Source: Lachnospiraceae bacterium (GTDB lineage: Bacteria; Bacillota; Clostridia; Lachnospirales; Lachnospiraceae). From it: DNA of 38,196 nt. The notes beneath the pieces were generated by a model, which did not search any database, was not told the origin of the DNA, and was given only the letters and a program-made list of their open reading frames with translations. Position 1 is the stretch's first letter, and every line of letters begins with the position of its first letter. Positions 1 to 8,247 of this stretch are shown here, one piece after another. The stretch is from the NCBI GenBank assembly GCA_021201095.1, contig JAJQFO010000334.1:1-38196 (forward strand), read 5' to 3'. The position numbers and the translations under genes are program-made.

Positions 1-47
1 GATGCAACATACTGCGATCTGATTCTTTGAAACAATGTTTTTTGTCC

Positions 48-76
48 TTGTATCATGATTTTTCCGGTGGTATACT
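48..76 (+). promoter_or_regulatory. aroE promoter (sigma-A type, extended -10)
   Basis: A -35 hexamer TTGTAT at 48-53 is followed by a 17-bp spacer and a -10 hexamer TATACT at 71-76. TG sits one base before the -10, giving an extended -10. This is the only good plus-strand promoter seen before aroE and predicts a leader of about 150 nt. I found no T-box or known riboswitch core in that leader. Confidence 0.6.
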
Positions 77-235
77 ATTTCAGATTATGTCCGTTCCTGT
101 GTCCTGCACAGCTTATCCTGTCGGCCCACACGGCACATTCTGTGGTTTTGAGCGGCATATCGCATATCCATTCCGCGCAATACATTCCTTTAGGTACTGA
201 ATGCGCAGCATATTCTATCCAGGGAGGAAACACTT

Positions 236-1096
236 ATGCAGATTTCCGGCCACACCCGCCTCGGCTGCCTGCTCGGCTCACCCGTGGCGCACAGCATCTC
301 TCCAGCCATGTACAACGAGTCCTTCCAGCTGCTTGGCCTCGATTATGTCTATCTCTGCTTTGATACCAAGGGCAAGGATTTAAAGTCCTTCGTCGAAACG
401 CTCCGCGGCATGAACGTTTTCGGCTTTAACCTGACTATGCCGGACAAGGAGCGCGTCATGGAATATCTGGATGATATTGATGAAGCGGCGCGCATGATCG
501 GCGCGGTCAATACCGTGAAAAATGAAGACGGCCGGCTGATCGGCTACAATACGGACGGCATCGGCTATATTCGCTCCATGCAGGTAACCGGCCACAATTT
601 CACAGATGAAACAATGACTCTGCTCGGAGCAGGCGGTGCCGCGTCTTCGATCGCGGTACAGGCCGCATTAAGCGGGGTCCGCCTCCTGCACATTCTGAAC
701 CGGAAAAACGGCCGTTCCTATGCAAACGCCGTCCGGCTGGCGGATCAGATCAATCGGGGGACCACCTGCACTGCTGACGTAATTGACCTCAATGACGCAG
801 CGTCCGTCCACGCAGCGATACAGGAAAGCGATCTTCTGACCAATGCCACCTCTGTCGGCATGGCTCCGGATACAAACCGGCTGCCCCTTGCAGAGCTTAC
901 CTGCCTGCACCCGGGGATGACCGTTTCGGATATCATTTACAACCCCCGCAAAACCAGACTGCTTACCGAGGCCGAGAAGGCCGGATGTATCGTATCAAAT
1001 GGTCTTTACATGTTATTGTATCAGGGGGAAGCCGCCTTCCACATCTGGACCGGCCTTGACATGCCCACCGAAGCAATCCGGGAAAAATTATTTTAA
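236..1096 (+). CDS. aroE: shikimate dehydrogenase
   Basis: This enzyme reduces 3-dehydroshikimate to shikimate with NADPH in the cytoplasmic chorismate pathway. The 286-residue product has the usual family length. Visible motifs are the substrate loop N65-LTMPD-K71 (usual form NVTxPxK), whose lysine is the expected catalytic base; NTDG at 105-108 with the paired aspartate D107; the nucleotide-binding GAGGAA at 131-136; NATSVGM; and the C-terminal DIIYNPxxT segment. The ATG is preceded by AGGGAGGA at good spacing. It is the only plus-strand gene here and converges on ftsZ across a shared terminator. The residue after the loop proline is D rather than the more common F or H; quinate/shikimate dehydrogenase of the same fold is an alternative, but the sequence looks like standard AroE. 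Confidence 0.93.
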   Translation: MQISGHTRLGCLLGSPVAHSISPAMYNESFQLLGLDYVYLCFDTKGKDLKSFVETLRGMNVFGFNLTMPDKERVMEYLDDIDEAARMIGAVNTVKNEDGRLIGYNTDGIGYIRSMQVTGHNFTDETMTLLGAGGAASSIAVQAALSGVRLLHILNRKNGRSYANAVRLADQINRGTTCTADVIDLNDAASVHAAIQESDLLTNATSVGMAPDTNRLPLAELTCLHPGMTVSDIIYNPRKTRLLTEAEKAGCIVSNGLYMLLYQGEAAFHIWTGLDMPTEAIREKLF

Positions 1097-1125
1097 AAAA
1101 GGCCCGCTTGCCGCGGGCCTTGCTT
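1095..1125. terminator. bidirectional terminator between aroE and ftsZ
   Basis: A perfect 7-bp stem (GGCCCGC at 1101-1107, GCGGGCC at 1113-1119) encloses a 5-nt loop. Read on the minus strand it is followed by six T, a textbook intrinsic terminator for ftsZ. Read on the plus strand the tail is short (TTGCTTAT), so it probably ends aroE less efficiently. Confidence 0.85.
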
Positions 1126-1170
1126 ATCTGGTTCACAGCTGTTTTTTATCCTCACAGCTGCTCTGATTCT

Positions 1171-2334
1171 TCAGCTTCTCCTTAAAAAGTCCGGAATCTG
1201 AATGTCTTTTTCCTGCACCTTGCCGGTCGGTACACGCGTACCGGAAGTGCTGCTGCCTGTACGGATCGGAGTCACGTTCGGCATCTTCGGAAGGGTCGAT
1301 GGACCAGACGGAGCCGCTGTGGTGCGCTCGCGCTGCGGTGTATAGCCTCTTCTCGCCGTCTGTTTCTCCGGCTTCGCGTTATTCACATCCTCAAGGCCGG
1401 TAGCAATCACTGTGATGCTGCACTCATCTGCGTAGGTGTCGTCGTACATCGCGCCAAAAATGATATTGGTATCGTCTCCGGTCAGATCCTGTACATAGCT
1501 TGCCGCATCATTGGCGTCAATCAGGGAGATGTCTCCGGAAATATTGATAATCACATGAGTCGCACCCTGGATGGTCGTCTCAAGCAGCGGGCTGGAAACT
1601 GCCTGCTTTACTGCCTCGAGAGCCTTGTCGTCTCCCTTGGCCTGCCCGATACCGATATGTGCGATACCCTTGTCCTTCATAACCGTCTGCACGTCTGCAA
1701 AGTCGAGGTTAATCAGTGCCGGCAGGTTGATCAGATCTGTAATGCCCTGCACTGCCTGCTGCAGCACCTCATCCGCCTTCTTCAGTGCCTCAGGCATCGT
1801 TGTGCGGCGGTCAACAATCTCCAACAACTTGTCATTTGGAATAACAATCAGCGTATCTACATTCTCTTTCAGCTTTTCTATCCCCATAAGGGCGTTGTTC
1901 ATACGGGTCTTCGCCTCAAAACGGAAGGGCTTCGTCACGACGCCGACCGTCAGAATGCCCATTTCCTTCGCGATCCCCGCAATCACCGGAGCAGCGCCGG
2001 TCCCGGTGCCGCCGCCCATGCCGCAGGTAACAAATACCATATCCGCGCCCTGGATCGCCTGACGGATCTCCTCCGTGCTCTCCTCAGCGGCCTGCTGCCC
2101 GATCTCCGGACGCGCACCGGCGCCAAGTCCCTTTGTCACCTTCTCGCCAATCTGGATCGTGGTAGGTGCCTTGCACAGAAGCAATGCCTGCTTATCTGTA
2201 TTAATACCGATGAACTCTACACCGGCGATCGTATCCTCAACCATGCGGTTTACTGCATTATTTCCGGCCCCGCCGACTCCGATCACGATAATCTTAGCGG
2301 CTGATTCCGTTTCATTTGACATAATCTCTAGCAC
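1171..2334 (-). CDS. ftsZ: cell division protein FtsZ
   Basis: FtsZ is the tubulin-like GTPase that polymerises into the cytokinetic ring. The product is 387 residues. It shows GGAGNN (21-26), the tubulin signature GGGTGTG (107-113), the synergy-loop region NLDFADV, a variable linker rich in T, P and R from about 320, and the C-terminal conserved peptide [10 protein letters not shown] that docks membrane anchors. The start is a GTG at 2334: AGGAGG lies 7 nt upstream, whereas the in-frame ATG four codons later would be 19 nt away. No ftsA lies in the window, so anchoring may rely on SepF or another factor elsewhere (inference). It has its own promoter and a leader of about 185 nt and is insulated from divIB by a terminator, so it can be expressed independently of the rest of the cluster. 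Confidence 0.97.
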   Translation of the reverse strand: MLEIMSNETESAAKIIVIGVGGAGNNAVNRMVEDTIAGVEFIGINTDKQALLLCKAPTTIQIGEKVTKGLGAGARPEIGQQAAEESTEEIRQAIQGADMVFVTCGMGGGTGTGAAPVIAGIAKEMGILTVGVVTKPFRFEAKTRMNNALMGIEKLKENVDTLIVIPNDKLLEIVDRRTTMPEALKKADEVLQQAVQGITDLINLPALINLDFADVQTVMKDKGIAHIGIGQAKGDDKALEAVKQAVSSPLLETTIQGATHVIINISGDISLIDANDAASYVQDLTGDDTNIIFGAMYDDTYADECSITVIATGLEDVNNAKPEKQTARRGYTPQRERTTAAPSGPSTLPKMPNVTPIRTGSSTSGTRVPTGKVQEKDIQIPDFLRRS

Positions 2335-2365
2335 CGTATTTCCTCCTTTTTGCAGTCCGGCTTAT

Positions 2366-2395
2366 GTATGATAAGCAGCAGTATGAAAAGCAGCA
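2366..2395. repeat. 15-bp tandem repeat in the ftsZ leader
   Basis: Two adjacent copies of GTATGAWAAGCAGCA (2366-2380 and 2381-2395) differ at one base. They lie 32-61 nt upstream of the ftsZ start codon, inside the predicted transcript and just 5' of the ribosome-binding site. A small hairpin (ACGGCG/CGCCGT, 2410-2424) lies slightly further upstream. Function is unknown. Confidence 0.6.
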
Positions 2396-2525
2396 TCGTG
2401 TCATGTATTACGGCGTCCCGCCGTCAGCCGGAAAATCCTCTGCGCCCGGCCAGAATTCCGCAGCTCCTGATTCCAAAGCAAAGCCTCGGTAACCGCCGTG
2501 TTTCGGGCGCAAAATACTAAATACT

Positions 2526-2554
2526 ATAATATAATCTCTCGCCGGATTTATCAA
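2526..2554 (-). promoter_or_regulatory. ftsZ promoter
   Basis: On the minus strand the -35 TTGATA (2549-2554) is followed by a 17-bp spacer and the -10 TATTAT (2526-2531). It lies just downstream of the divIB terminator, as expected for a dedicated ftsZ promoter. The predicted leader is about 185 nt. Confidence 0.7.
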
Positions 2555-2629
2555 GTCTTTTCTGTATTTTTTTCTTACATTTTTTTACAGCTCCGGCTGT
2601 CAGACCTTCTGTATGCCGACAGTACATGG

Positions 2630-2700
2630 AAAAACCAGCCGGACAGCCTATGTTCTAAGGAGTGCCGGCATGCCGCGGATTCCTTTGAAGTCCGGCTGCC
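2630..2700 (-). terminator. terminator between divIB and ftsZ
   Basis: Read on the minus strand, CAGCCGGAC (2698-2690) pairs perfectly with GTCCGGCTG (2644-2636) and is followed by GTTTTT. The 45-nt apical part also folds: AAGGA pairs with TCCTT around the palindrome CGGCATGCCG. The result is an unusually long, bulged terminator at the end of the mraZ-divIB transcript. Confidence 0.7.
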
Positions 2701-2745
2701 TGGCTCGCTGCCTCGCGGAAATAAGGCTCAAAGGCATGCTCTTTC

Positions 2746-4002
2746 TCAATTCATCAGGTCGCCGGTCGCCGGATCGATGATGTTCCAGTACGCGTCCACC
2801 ACGTAGCCGTCCTCGTTGACACTGCACCCGGGTACCTCATTTCCATAAGCATCCACTACCAGTCCATCCCTGACATGAACATGGTAGACCAGCTCTCCGC
2901 TGGAATTAAATACCATCAGATCTACATCGGACTCTCCATTGTCAAAGTCGGATGAATCATCCGCCGTGCCATCCGAATCGGAAGAGGAATCGCCTGAGCC
3001 ATCCGCCTGATCTGAGGATGTGCCATCCGAACTGTCGTCCTGGTCTGAATTAGTGCCATCCGAGCTGCCATCCTGCCCTGATGAAGCCGCATCCGAGCCG
3101 TCCTCCTGCCCGGAAGAAACTGCACCGCCTGCAGTGCTGCCGTCTGTCGTCAGTCCTCCGAGGGTCGAAGTATCCGTGGTCCCTGTGCCAGTCCCGGTGG
3201 AGCCGGAGCTCTCCGCGGAAGATGAATCTGCACCATCCTCCTGCGTCTCTTCCGTTTCAGTCTCGGCCTCCGTGATAACTTCGTCGGAAGGTGAAAACGT
3301 GATGTCCTCATTTTTCCCTGTCACATTTTCCAGATGGAGCGTGCCGGCCGTCGTGCTGGTGAAGGTGTCAAGAATCGCCTTCAGATTGGCCACCTTTTCC
3401 TCCAGATATTCATCCTGCCCCAGATCTGCTTCAATATATCCGATATAAACCGTGATTTCTGAATTATCCGAGAAGCGGATCTCATCCGCTGTCAGCTCCT
3501 GATACTCCAAAAGCTCCAGCAGGCTGAGAATCGTCCGCAGCGTGGAGCTGCTTTCCGTCGGTACCTTTTGATACAGGGTAAATTCTCCCACACTGGCTCC
3601 CGTAATTATCGGAATTCCTTCATATACCTCATCCGTAATATCCAGAACGATTCCGTCTGAGTCAAAATAAGCGCAGCTTCCCATATCAAAATATCCTACT
3701 AACTCCTTTTCCGTGACCTTCACAGTCACAGAAAATGGAGATTTGATCTCGATCTTCAGCGATTCCAGATAAGGCATCGTATCCGGAACTGTACCATCCT
3801 TATGGGTCCACCAGAGGATCAGCGTATTGCTGGAAAAGAAATCCGTAATCAGATCATCCTTGATCGTTTCCGCCGAATAACGGCTGTTTCCGGAAACGGT
3901 CAGCTTTCTCACCCGGAGAATAAGCAGTCCGGCCAGCAATACCAGGAGCACTGCTGCAAGAAGGAGCAAATTTTTAAACCGACGTTTTCTTTGATTTCTC
4001 AT
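2746..4002 (-). CDS. divIB: division protein DivIB/FtsQ with Ser/Asp-rich tail and C-terminal repeat module
   Basis: DivIB is a single-pass membrane protein of the divisome that acts with FtsL, FtsW and FtsI. The product has 418 residues. A basic N-terminus and one membrane segment (about 10-30) are followed by a POTRA-type domain (31-105), a beta region to about 235, and an extremely Ser/Asp/Gly-rich stretch (240-357). The last 55 residues hold two copies of DGxVVDAYxN (379-388 and 398-407). The low-complexity tail makes it longer than the 250-300 residues usual for the family. The same C-terminal module occurs in the FtsI-like PBP encoded at 11506-13845. Its ATG overlaps the murA stop (ATGA), so translation is probably coupled. 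The beta domain is recognised by position and context more than by sequence. Confidence 0.85.
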   Translation of the reverse strand: MRNQRKRRFKNLLLLAAVLLVLLAGLLILRVRKLTVSGNSRYSAETIKDDLITDFFSSNTLILWWTHKDGTVPDTMPYLESLKIEIKSPFSVTVKVTEKELVGYFDMGSCAYFDSDGIVLDITDEVYEGIPIITGASVGEFTLYQKVPTESSSTLRTILSLLELLEYQELTADEIRFSDNSEITVYIGYIEADLGQDEYLEEKVANLKAILDTFTSTTAGTLHLENVTGKNEDITFSPSDEVITEAETETEETQEDGADSSSAESSGSTGTGTGTTDTSTLGGLTTDGSTAGGAVSSGQEDGSDAASSGQDGSSDGTNSDQDDSSDGTSSDQADGSGDSSSDSDGTADDSSDFDNGESDVDLMVFNSSGELVYHVHVRDGLVVDAYGNEVPGCSVNEDGYVVDAYWNIIDPATGDLMN

Positions 4003-5258
4003 AAGTCTGTTATACCTTCTGTCAGATTGATGTCCGCTCCCAGACTCTTCAGGTCGCGGCAGATATTCTCATAGCCACGGGCAATATAATCATAGCCTCC
4101 AAGCATCGTTTCGCCCTTCGCGCCCAATGCGGCGCATACCAGTGCCGCGCCTCCCCGCAGATCCGGGGCAGATACCGTCTCGCCATGCAGGCACGAGGTA
4201 CCGTCAATCACCGCACAATTCCCCCGTATCTCAATATGTGCGCCCATTTTGCGAAGCTGTCCCGCAGTCGTGAGCCGGTTATCAAAAATCGTCTCGCACA
4301 GCCGGCTTTGCCCGCCGGCCGTACACAGTGCCGCCATCAGCGGCGGCTGCAGATCCGTAGGGAAACCCGGATAAGGCTCAGTAGCCAGATATCCTATCCC
4401 CTTAAGCGGAGGATTCGCCCATATATTCCCGTCCGGAGCCACCTTCATTCCCATTTTTTCCAGGATCCCGATCGGAGCCTCCAGCTCCTGATAAGGCAAA
4501 TTGCAGATACGGATTTTTCCTTTGCAGCACGCTGCCGCGCAAAGATAAGTCCCCGCCACAATCCGGTCCGGCTGCAGAGAAAACTGTACCGGAGAGAGCG
4601 GACGCTTCCCCCATATATGAAGTGCGCCGTCCGGCGAACGAAGGATTTTTGCGCCGCGCAGTACAAGGAACCGGCAAAGCTCTTCCACTTCAGGCTCCCT
4701 GGCCGCATTTTCAATGACTGTCTCTCCGTCTGCACAAACCGCCGCCAGAATTCCATTTTCCGTCGCGCCTACGCTCGGCATCCGCAGCCTGATGGATGCT
4801 CCCCGCAGAGACTTCACGTCAGCATGGATGATTTCTTCCTCTTGAAAAATACGCGCGCCCAGCACCTCCATCACTTCCAGATGAAGATCAATCGGCCGGC
4901 TGCCAATCGCGCATCCGCCGGGCCGGGAAAACACTGCCTCTCCCATTCTACCAAGAAGTGCCCCTAAAAACAAGACGGAAGAACGAATTCTTTCCGCCTG
5001 CAGACCACGGACAGAAGCATTGCGAATCCCGGACGCATCCACACTGACAGCAGATGCCTTTCTTCCGGTCCTGACCCCCAGCTGGTTTAAAATAGAAAGG
5101 GTGTCCTCGACATCCCGGATCTGCGGGCAGTTTTCAATCACACAGGGGCCTTCCCCTATCAGGCATGCGGCCAGAATCGGCAGAGCGGCGTTTTTGGAGC
5201 CCTGCACCGTAATCTCTCCCGTAAGCGGCCCATTTCCCACAATTTTCAGATAGCTCAA
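3999..5258 (-). CDS. murA: UDP-N-acetylglucosamine 1-carboxyvinyltransferase
   Basis: MurA transfers enolpyruvate from PEP to UDP-GlcNAc, the first committed step of peptidoglycan precursor synthesis. The 419-residue product has the family length, KNAALPI near residue 22, and GGCAIGSRPIDLH carrying the catalytic cysteine C116. Because that residue is Cys, the enzyme is expected to be fosfomycin-sensitive. The start is TTG at 5258, with GGAGG 9 nt upstream and no better in-frame codon. It sits between ftsW and divIB, a position often held by murG in other clusters, and overlaps divIB by 4 nt. Clostridia often have a second copy (MurZ type), so paralogue assignment is uncertain. Confidence 0.94.
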   Translation of the reverse strand: MSYLKIVGNGPLTGEITVQGSKNAALPILAACLIGEGPCVIENCPQIRDVEDTLSILNQLGVRTGRKASAVSVDASGIRNASVRGLQAERIRSSVLFLGALLGRMGEAVFSRPGGCAIGSRPIDLHLEVMEVLGARIFQEEEIIHADVKSLRGASIRLRMPSVGATENGILAAVCADGETVIENAAREPEVEELCRFLVLRGAKILRSPDGALHIWGKRPLSPVQFSLQPDRIVAGTYLCAAACCKGKIRICNLPYQELEAPIGILEKMGMKVAPDGNIWANPPLKGIGYLATEPYPGFPTDLQPPLMAALCTAGGQSRLCETIFDNRLTTAGQLRKMGAHIEIRGNCAVIDGTSCLHGETVSAPDLRGGAALVCAALGAKGETMLGGYDYIARGYENICRDLKSLGADINLTEGITDL

Positions 5259-5362
5259 TCAAGTCTTCCTCCATAGCCAGAATAGAATCGCCTATATCAT
5301 CATACTATGCAGGAAGCACTGCTAAGGTGCCAAAAAATATCGTGTAACTGTGTGACTATTCA

Positions 5363-5397
5363 GGGCAGGTTTTCGCAGCAGATACAAAGGCCTGCCC
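5363..5397. repeat. inverted repeat in the ftsW-murA gap
   Basis: GGGCAGG (5363-5369) and CCTGCCC (5391-5397) form a perfect 7-bp stem with a 21-nt loop in the 160-nt gap after ftsW. No T tract follows on the minus strand, so it is not a standard terminator; it could be a processing or stability hairpin. I found no convincing murA promoter in the gap. Confidence 0.4.
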
Positions 5398-5418
5398 GGA
5401 ATCCTCACAGAACATCTT

Positions 5419-6516
5419 CTATCTGCGTTTACCCGGCCAGACACAGAACCGGCTTACGGAAAGTCCCAGCCCCATCTCCGCAAACAAAAACAGGATGGAG
5501 GTGCCCCCATAGCTCACAAATGGGAGCGTGATCCCGGTATTCGGAATGGTATTGGTGACTACTGCGATATTTAGGATGACCTGTATCGCCAGATGCCCCA
5601 TAATCCCTGCCGCGATCAGAGAGCCAAACAGATCCGGGGCATGTGTGGCGATCACCATAAATCGCCAGAGCAGCAGCAAAAACAGCAGAATCAGGCAAAC
5701 AGCCCCCACAAGCCCCATCTCCTCGCAGATGATGGAAAAAATCATGTCATTCTGCGCCTCCGGTACAAATCCCAGCTTTTGCAGGCTGCTGCCAAAGCCC
5801 AGCCCGAACAGACCCCCGGAGCCGATCGCATAAAGTCCCTGCAGCGTCTGGTAGCCCTTCTCATAAAGCTCCGGATTTCTCCAGATTGCCAGACGCTCCA
5901 GCCGATAGGATTCCAGACTCAAAAAAATCCCCAGAAAGACGCAGCCGGCAGCAATCAGCCCCAGAAATGGCAGATATCTGGGATTGGAGATAAAAATCAT
6001 AATCATCGCGATTCCAAGTATGATCACAGCCGTGCTCAGGTTGTTCGTGCCTACCAGAGCGACGATCGGCAGAACCATGCCGAAAACCGAAGCAATCATC
6101 AGGCCCTGATGTTTCTTTTTCATGGAATCGACCATACCGGCCAGCAGCAGAATCACAGCCGGTTTTGCAAATTCGGCCGGCTGAAAGGACAGAGGCCCTA
6201 CAGACAGCCAGCGCCGGGATCCATTGTACGTATCCCCGAACAATAGCACCGCTCCGGACAGCATGACGGAGAGCAGATAAATGGCACCGGAAATTCTTTT
6301 CAGTGCATGGTAATCCACGCGGGATACGCCATACATTGCCGCAAGACCCAGCGTCATTGCAAAAAACTGCTTTTTTAAATACCAGGCGGCATCGCCAAAG
6401 CGGACCTGCCCATTGTACGAGCTTGCACTGTACAGCACAGCCAGTCCGAAGCCTCCCAGCAGTAAGACTGCAAGCAGCAGGACGCCGTCCGAAGCTCCCT
6501 CCCGGCTGCGACGCAA
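5419..6516 (-). CDS. ftsW: SEDS peptidoglycan glycosyltransferase FtsW (SpoVE-like)
   Basis: This polytopic SEDS protein polymerises lipid II glycan strands at the septum, paired with a class B PBP. The product (365 residues) is strongly hydrophobic with about ten membrane segments. It has the conserved loop PEAQNDMIFSIICEE containing the catalytic aspartate, and the C-terminal stretch GITLPFVSYGGTS. The start is uncertain. The TTG at 6516 has no clear Shine-Dalgarno sequence. A CTG at 6549 in the same frame lies 10 nt after GGAG, just past the murD stop, and would add 11 residues. Division FtsW and sporulation SpoVE cannot be told apart from sequence alone; location in the dcw cluster favours FtsW. 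Confidence 0.92.
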   Translation of the reverse strand: MRRSREGASDGVLLLAVLLLGGFGLAVLYSASSYNGQVRFGDAAWYLKKQFFAMTLGLAAMYGVSRVDYHALKRISGAIYLLSVMLSGAVLLFGDTYNGSRRWLSVGPLSFQPAEFAKPAVILLLAGMVDSMKKKHQGLMIASVFGMVLPIVALVGTNNLSTAVIILGIAMIMIFISNPRYLPFLGLIAAGCVFLGIFLSLESYRLERLAIWRNPELYEKGYQTLQGLYAIGSGGLFGLGFGSSLQKLGFVPEAQNDMIFSIICEEMGLVGAVCLILLFLLLLWRFMVIATHAPDLFGSLIAAGIMGHLAIQVILNIAVVTNTIPNTGITLPFVSYGGTSILFLFAEMGLGLSVSRFCVWPGKRR

Positions 6517-6564
6517 AGATTGATTTTCTATAACAGGACGTCTGGTCAGATTCTCACCACTCCA

Positions 6565-8097
6565 TTAATCCAGCTGATTTACCAGTTCTTTAAAGCGCCT
6601 GCCGCGCACCTCATAATTGGGGAACATGCCCCAGCTCGCACATGCCGGAGAAAGCAGTACCGCATCCCCGCTCTCGGCATGCGCCGCGCAGAACGCCACG
6701 GCTTCTTCCAGAGAATCTGCCAGCACGCAGTTCACAAATCCGCATTTTCTTGCCGCTTCAGCAATTTTTTCCCTTGTCTGTCCGATCAGTACCAGGTATC
6801 TCACCTTTCCGTCAAATGCCTGAATCCATTCCTCATAAGACGAATTTTTATCATAACCTCCGCCAATCAGCAGGGTCGGACGATCCATGGCCTGAATTCC
6901 CTTGATGGCTGCGTCCGGATTCGTGCCCTTCGAATCGTTGTAGTAAACCACGCCATGCTTTTCGGTCACATACTCGATCCGATGCTCCACCGCCTGAAAT
7001 GCACAGACGCTCTTTCGCACCACTTCCACCGGCACACCATAGGCGAAGGCCATCGCCGCAGCCGCCATCACATTCTCATAATTGTGGAGACCCAGGATAT
7101 TCAGTTCCTTCACAGAGCATAATACCGTCTCCGTTTCGCCGTCACAGCAGCAGATATTCTCCCCGTCCAGGTACATCCCTTTATCCAGTTTATGCAGACT
7201 GCTGAAATAAATGACCTTTGTCTGCAGCGTCTTTCCAAATTCTCTCAGGATTTCATCCTCATAATTCAGGACACAGCAATCCTGCGCACCCTGATTCTTT
7301 GTGATCAGCTCTTTCACGCGTATGTACTCCTCCATCGTATGATGGCGGTTCAGATGATCCGGCGTAATATTGAGGATCGCGCTCACCTTCGGTGCGAAAT
7401 GCTCAATCGTCTCCAGCTGAAAGCTGGAAATTTCCGCGACTGTAATGGAGGACTCCGTCATCAGAGGAGCAGCCTCTGTATAGGGATTGCCAATATTGCC
7501 AACCACGAATACGCGGTCTTCTGGCAAATCCCCGATTGCCAAAGAAGCTCCTGCCTGTACAGCAGCGCTGCTGCTTTCGACATCCGGGTCAGCTTCCGCT
7601 GCAGCACAGGTCTGGTCACTGTCCGCCAAAGCTTTTGCCGACAGGCTGTAAGCCTTCCGATACTTGGCATAATTTCCCATAATCTCGCCGAGCAGGCTCG
7701 TTGTCGTTGTCTTGCCATTCGTCCCGGTAATAGCAAGCACATCGCCCTGGCCGCATTCCCAGGCAAGCTCCACCTCGCCCCAGATGCGAATTTCTCTGGC
7801 ACGCAGCTCACTCACCAGGGGCAGATCCGTCGGCACGCCTGGGCTCAAGACAACAAGATCCATCTTATCCATCTCGTCCGCCGGAAGCTCTCCCAGAATC
7901 ACACGCAGCGGCCTGCAGACGGCTGCCTGCGGTTCTGCAGGAGCTATAACCTTCGCTTTCAGCTCATCCGGATTCAGTTTCTCATTTCCATCGTACAAAA
8001 TCACCTCGGCAGCCCCGCTGGACAGAAGCAGCCGGGCTGCGCCGATTCCGCTGATTCCCGCGCCAAAGACGAGGGCACGGCAGTTTGTAAAATTCAT
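6565..8097 (-). CDS. murD: UDP-N-acetylmuramoylalanine--D-glutamate ligase with internal insertion
   Basis: MurD adds D-glutamate to UDP-MurNAc-L-Ala in the cytoplasm using ATP. The product has an N-terminal Rossmann-like domain (FGAGISGIG near 11), the ATP loop GTNGKTTTT (125-133), NIGNPY, the ligase motif ITPDHLNRH, and a C-terminal domain with YNDSKGTNPDA. At 510 residues it exceeds the usual 440-460. The excess is an Ala/Ser/Asp-rich insertion at about 147-194, between the P-loop helix and the FVVGNIGNP strand. An ATG start follows AGGAGG at about 12 nt. It lies between mraY and ftsW in the operon. Confidence 0.95.
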   Translation of the reverse strand: MNFTNCRALVFGAGISGIGAARLLLSSGAAEVILYDGNEKLNPDELKAKVIAPAEPQAAVCRPLRVILGELPADEMDKMDLVVLSPGVPTDLPLVSELRAREIRIWGEVELAWECGQGDVLAITGTNGKTTTTSLLGEIMGNYAKYRKAYSLSAKALADSDQTCAAAEADPDVESSSAAVQAGASLAIGDLPEDRVFVVGNIGNPYTEAAPLMTESSITVAEISSFQLETIEHFAPKVSAILNITPDHLNRHHTMEEYIRVKELITKNQGAQDCCVLNYEDEILREFGKTLQTKVIYFSSLHKLDKGMYLDGENICCCDGETETVLCSVKELNILGLHNYENVMAAAAMAFAYGVPVEVVRKSVCAFQAVEHRIEYVTEKHGVVYYNDSKGTNPDAAIKGIQAMDRPTLLIGGGYDKNSSYEEWIQAFDGKVRYLVLIGQTREKIAEAARKCGFVNCVLADSLEEAVAFCAAHAESGDAVLLSPACASWGMFPNYEVRGRRFKELVNQLD

Positions 8098-8247
8098 ATC
8101 GTTCTTTTGCCTCCTATGTTACCAGGATTTTCTTACACAACGCCTGTCTGTTTCATCAAACGGACAGGGAACGTCTTTCCGCCCTATCCGTCTACGCAAG
8201 TCTGGCGCTTCAGATTACATCACCACAGGGGATCGCGTTTTTTTCTC

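Noticed and set aside
83-235. T-box or riboswitch in the aroE leader
   Set aside because: No T-box core, specifier loop or terminator hairpin was found in the roughly 150-nt leader.
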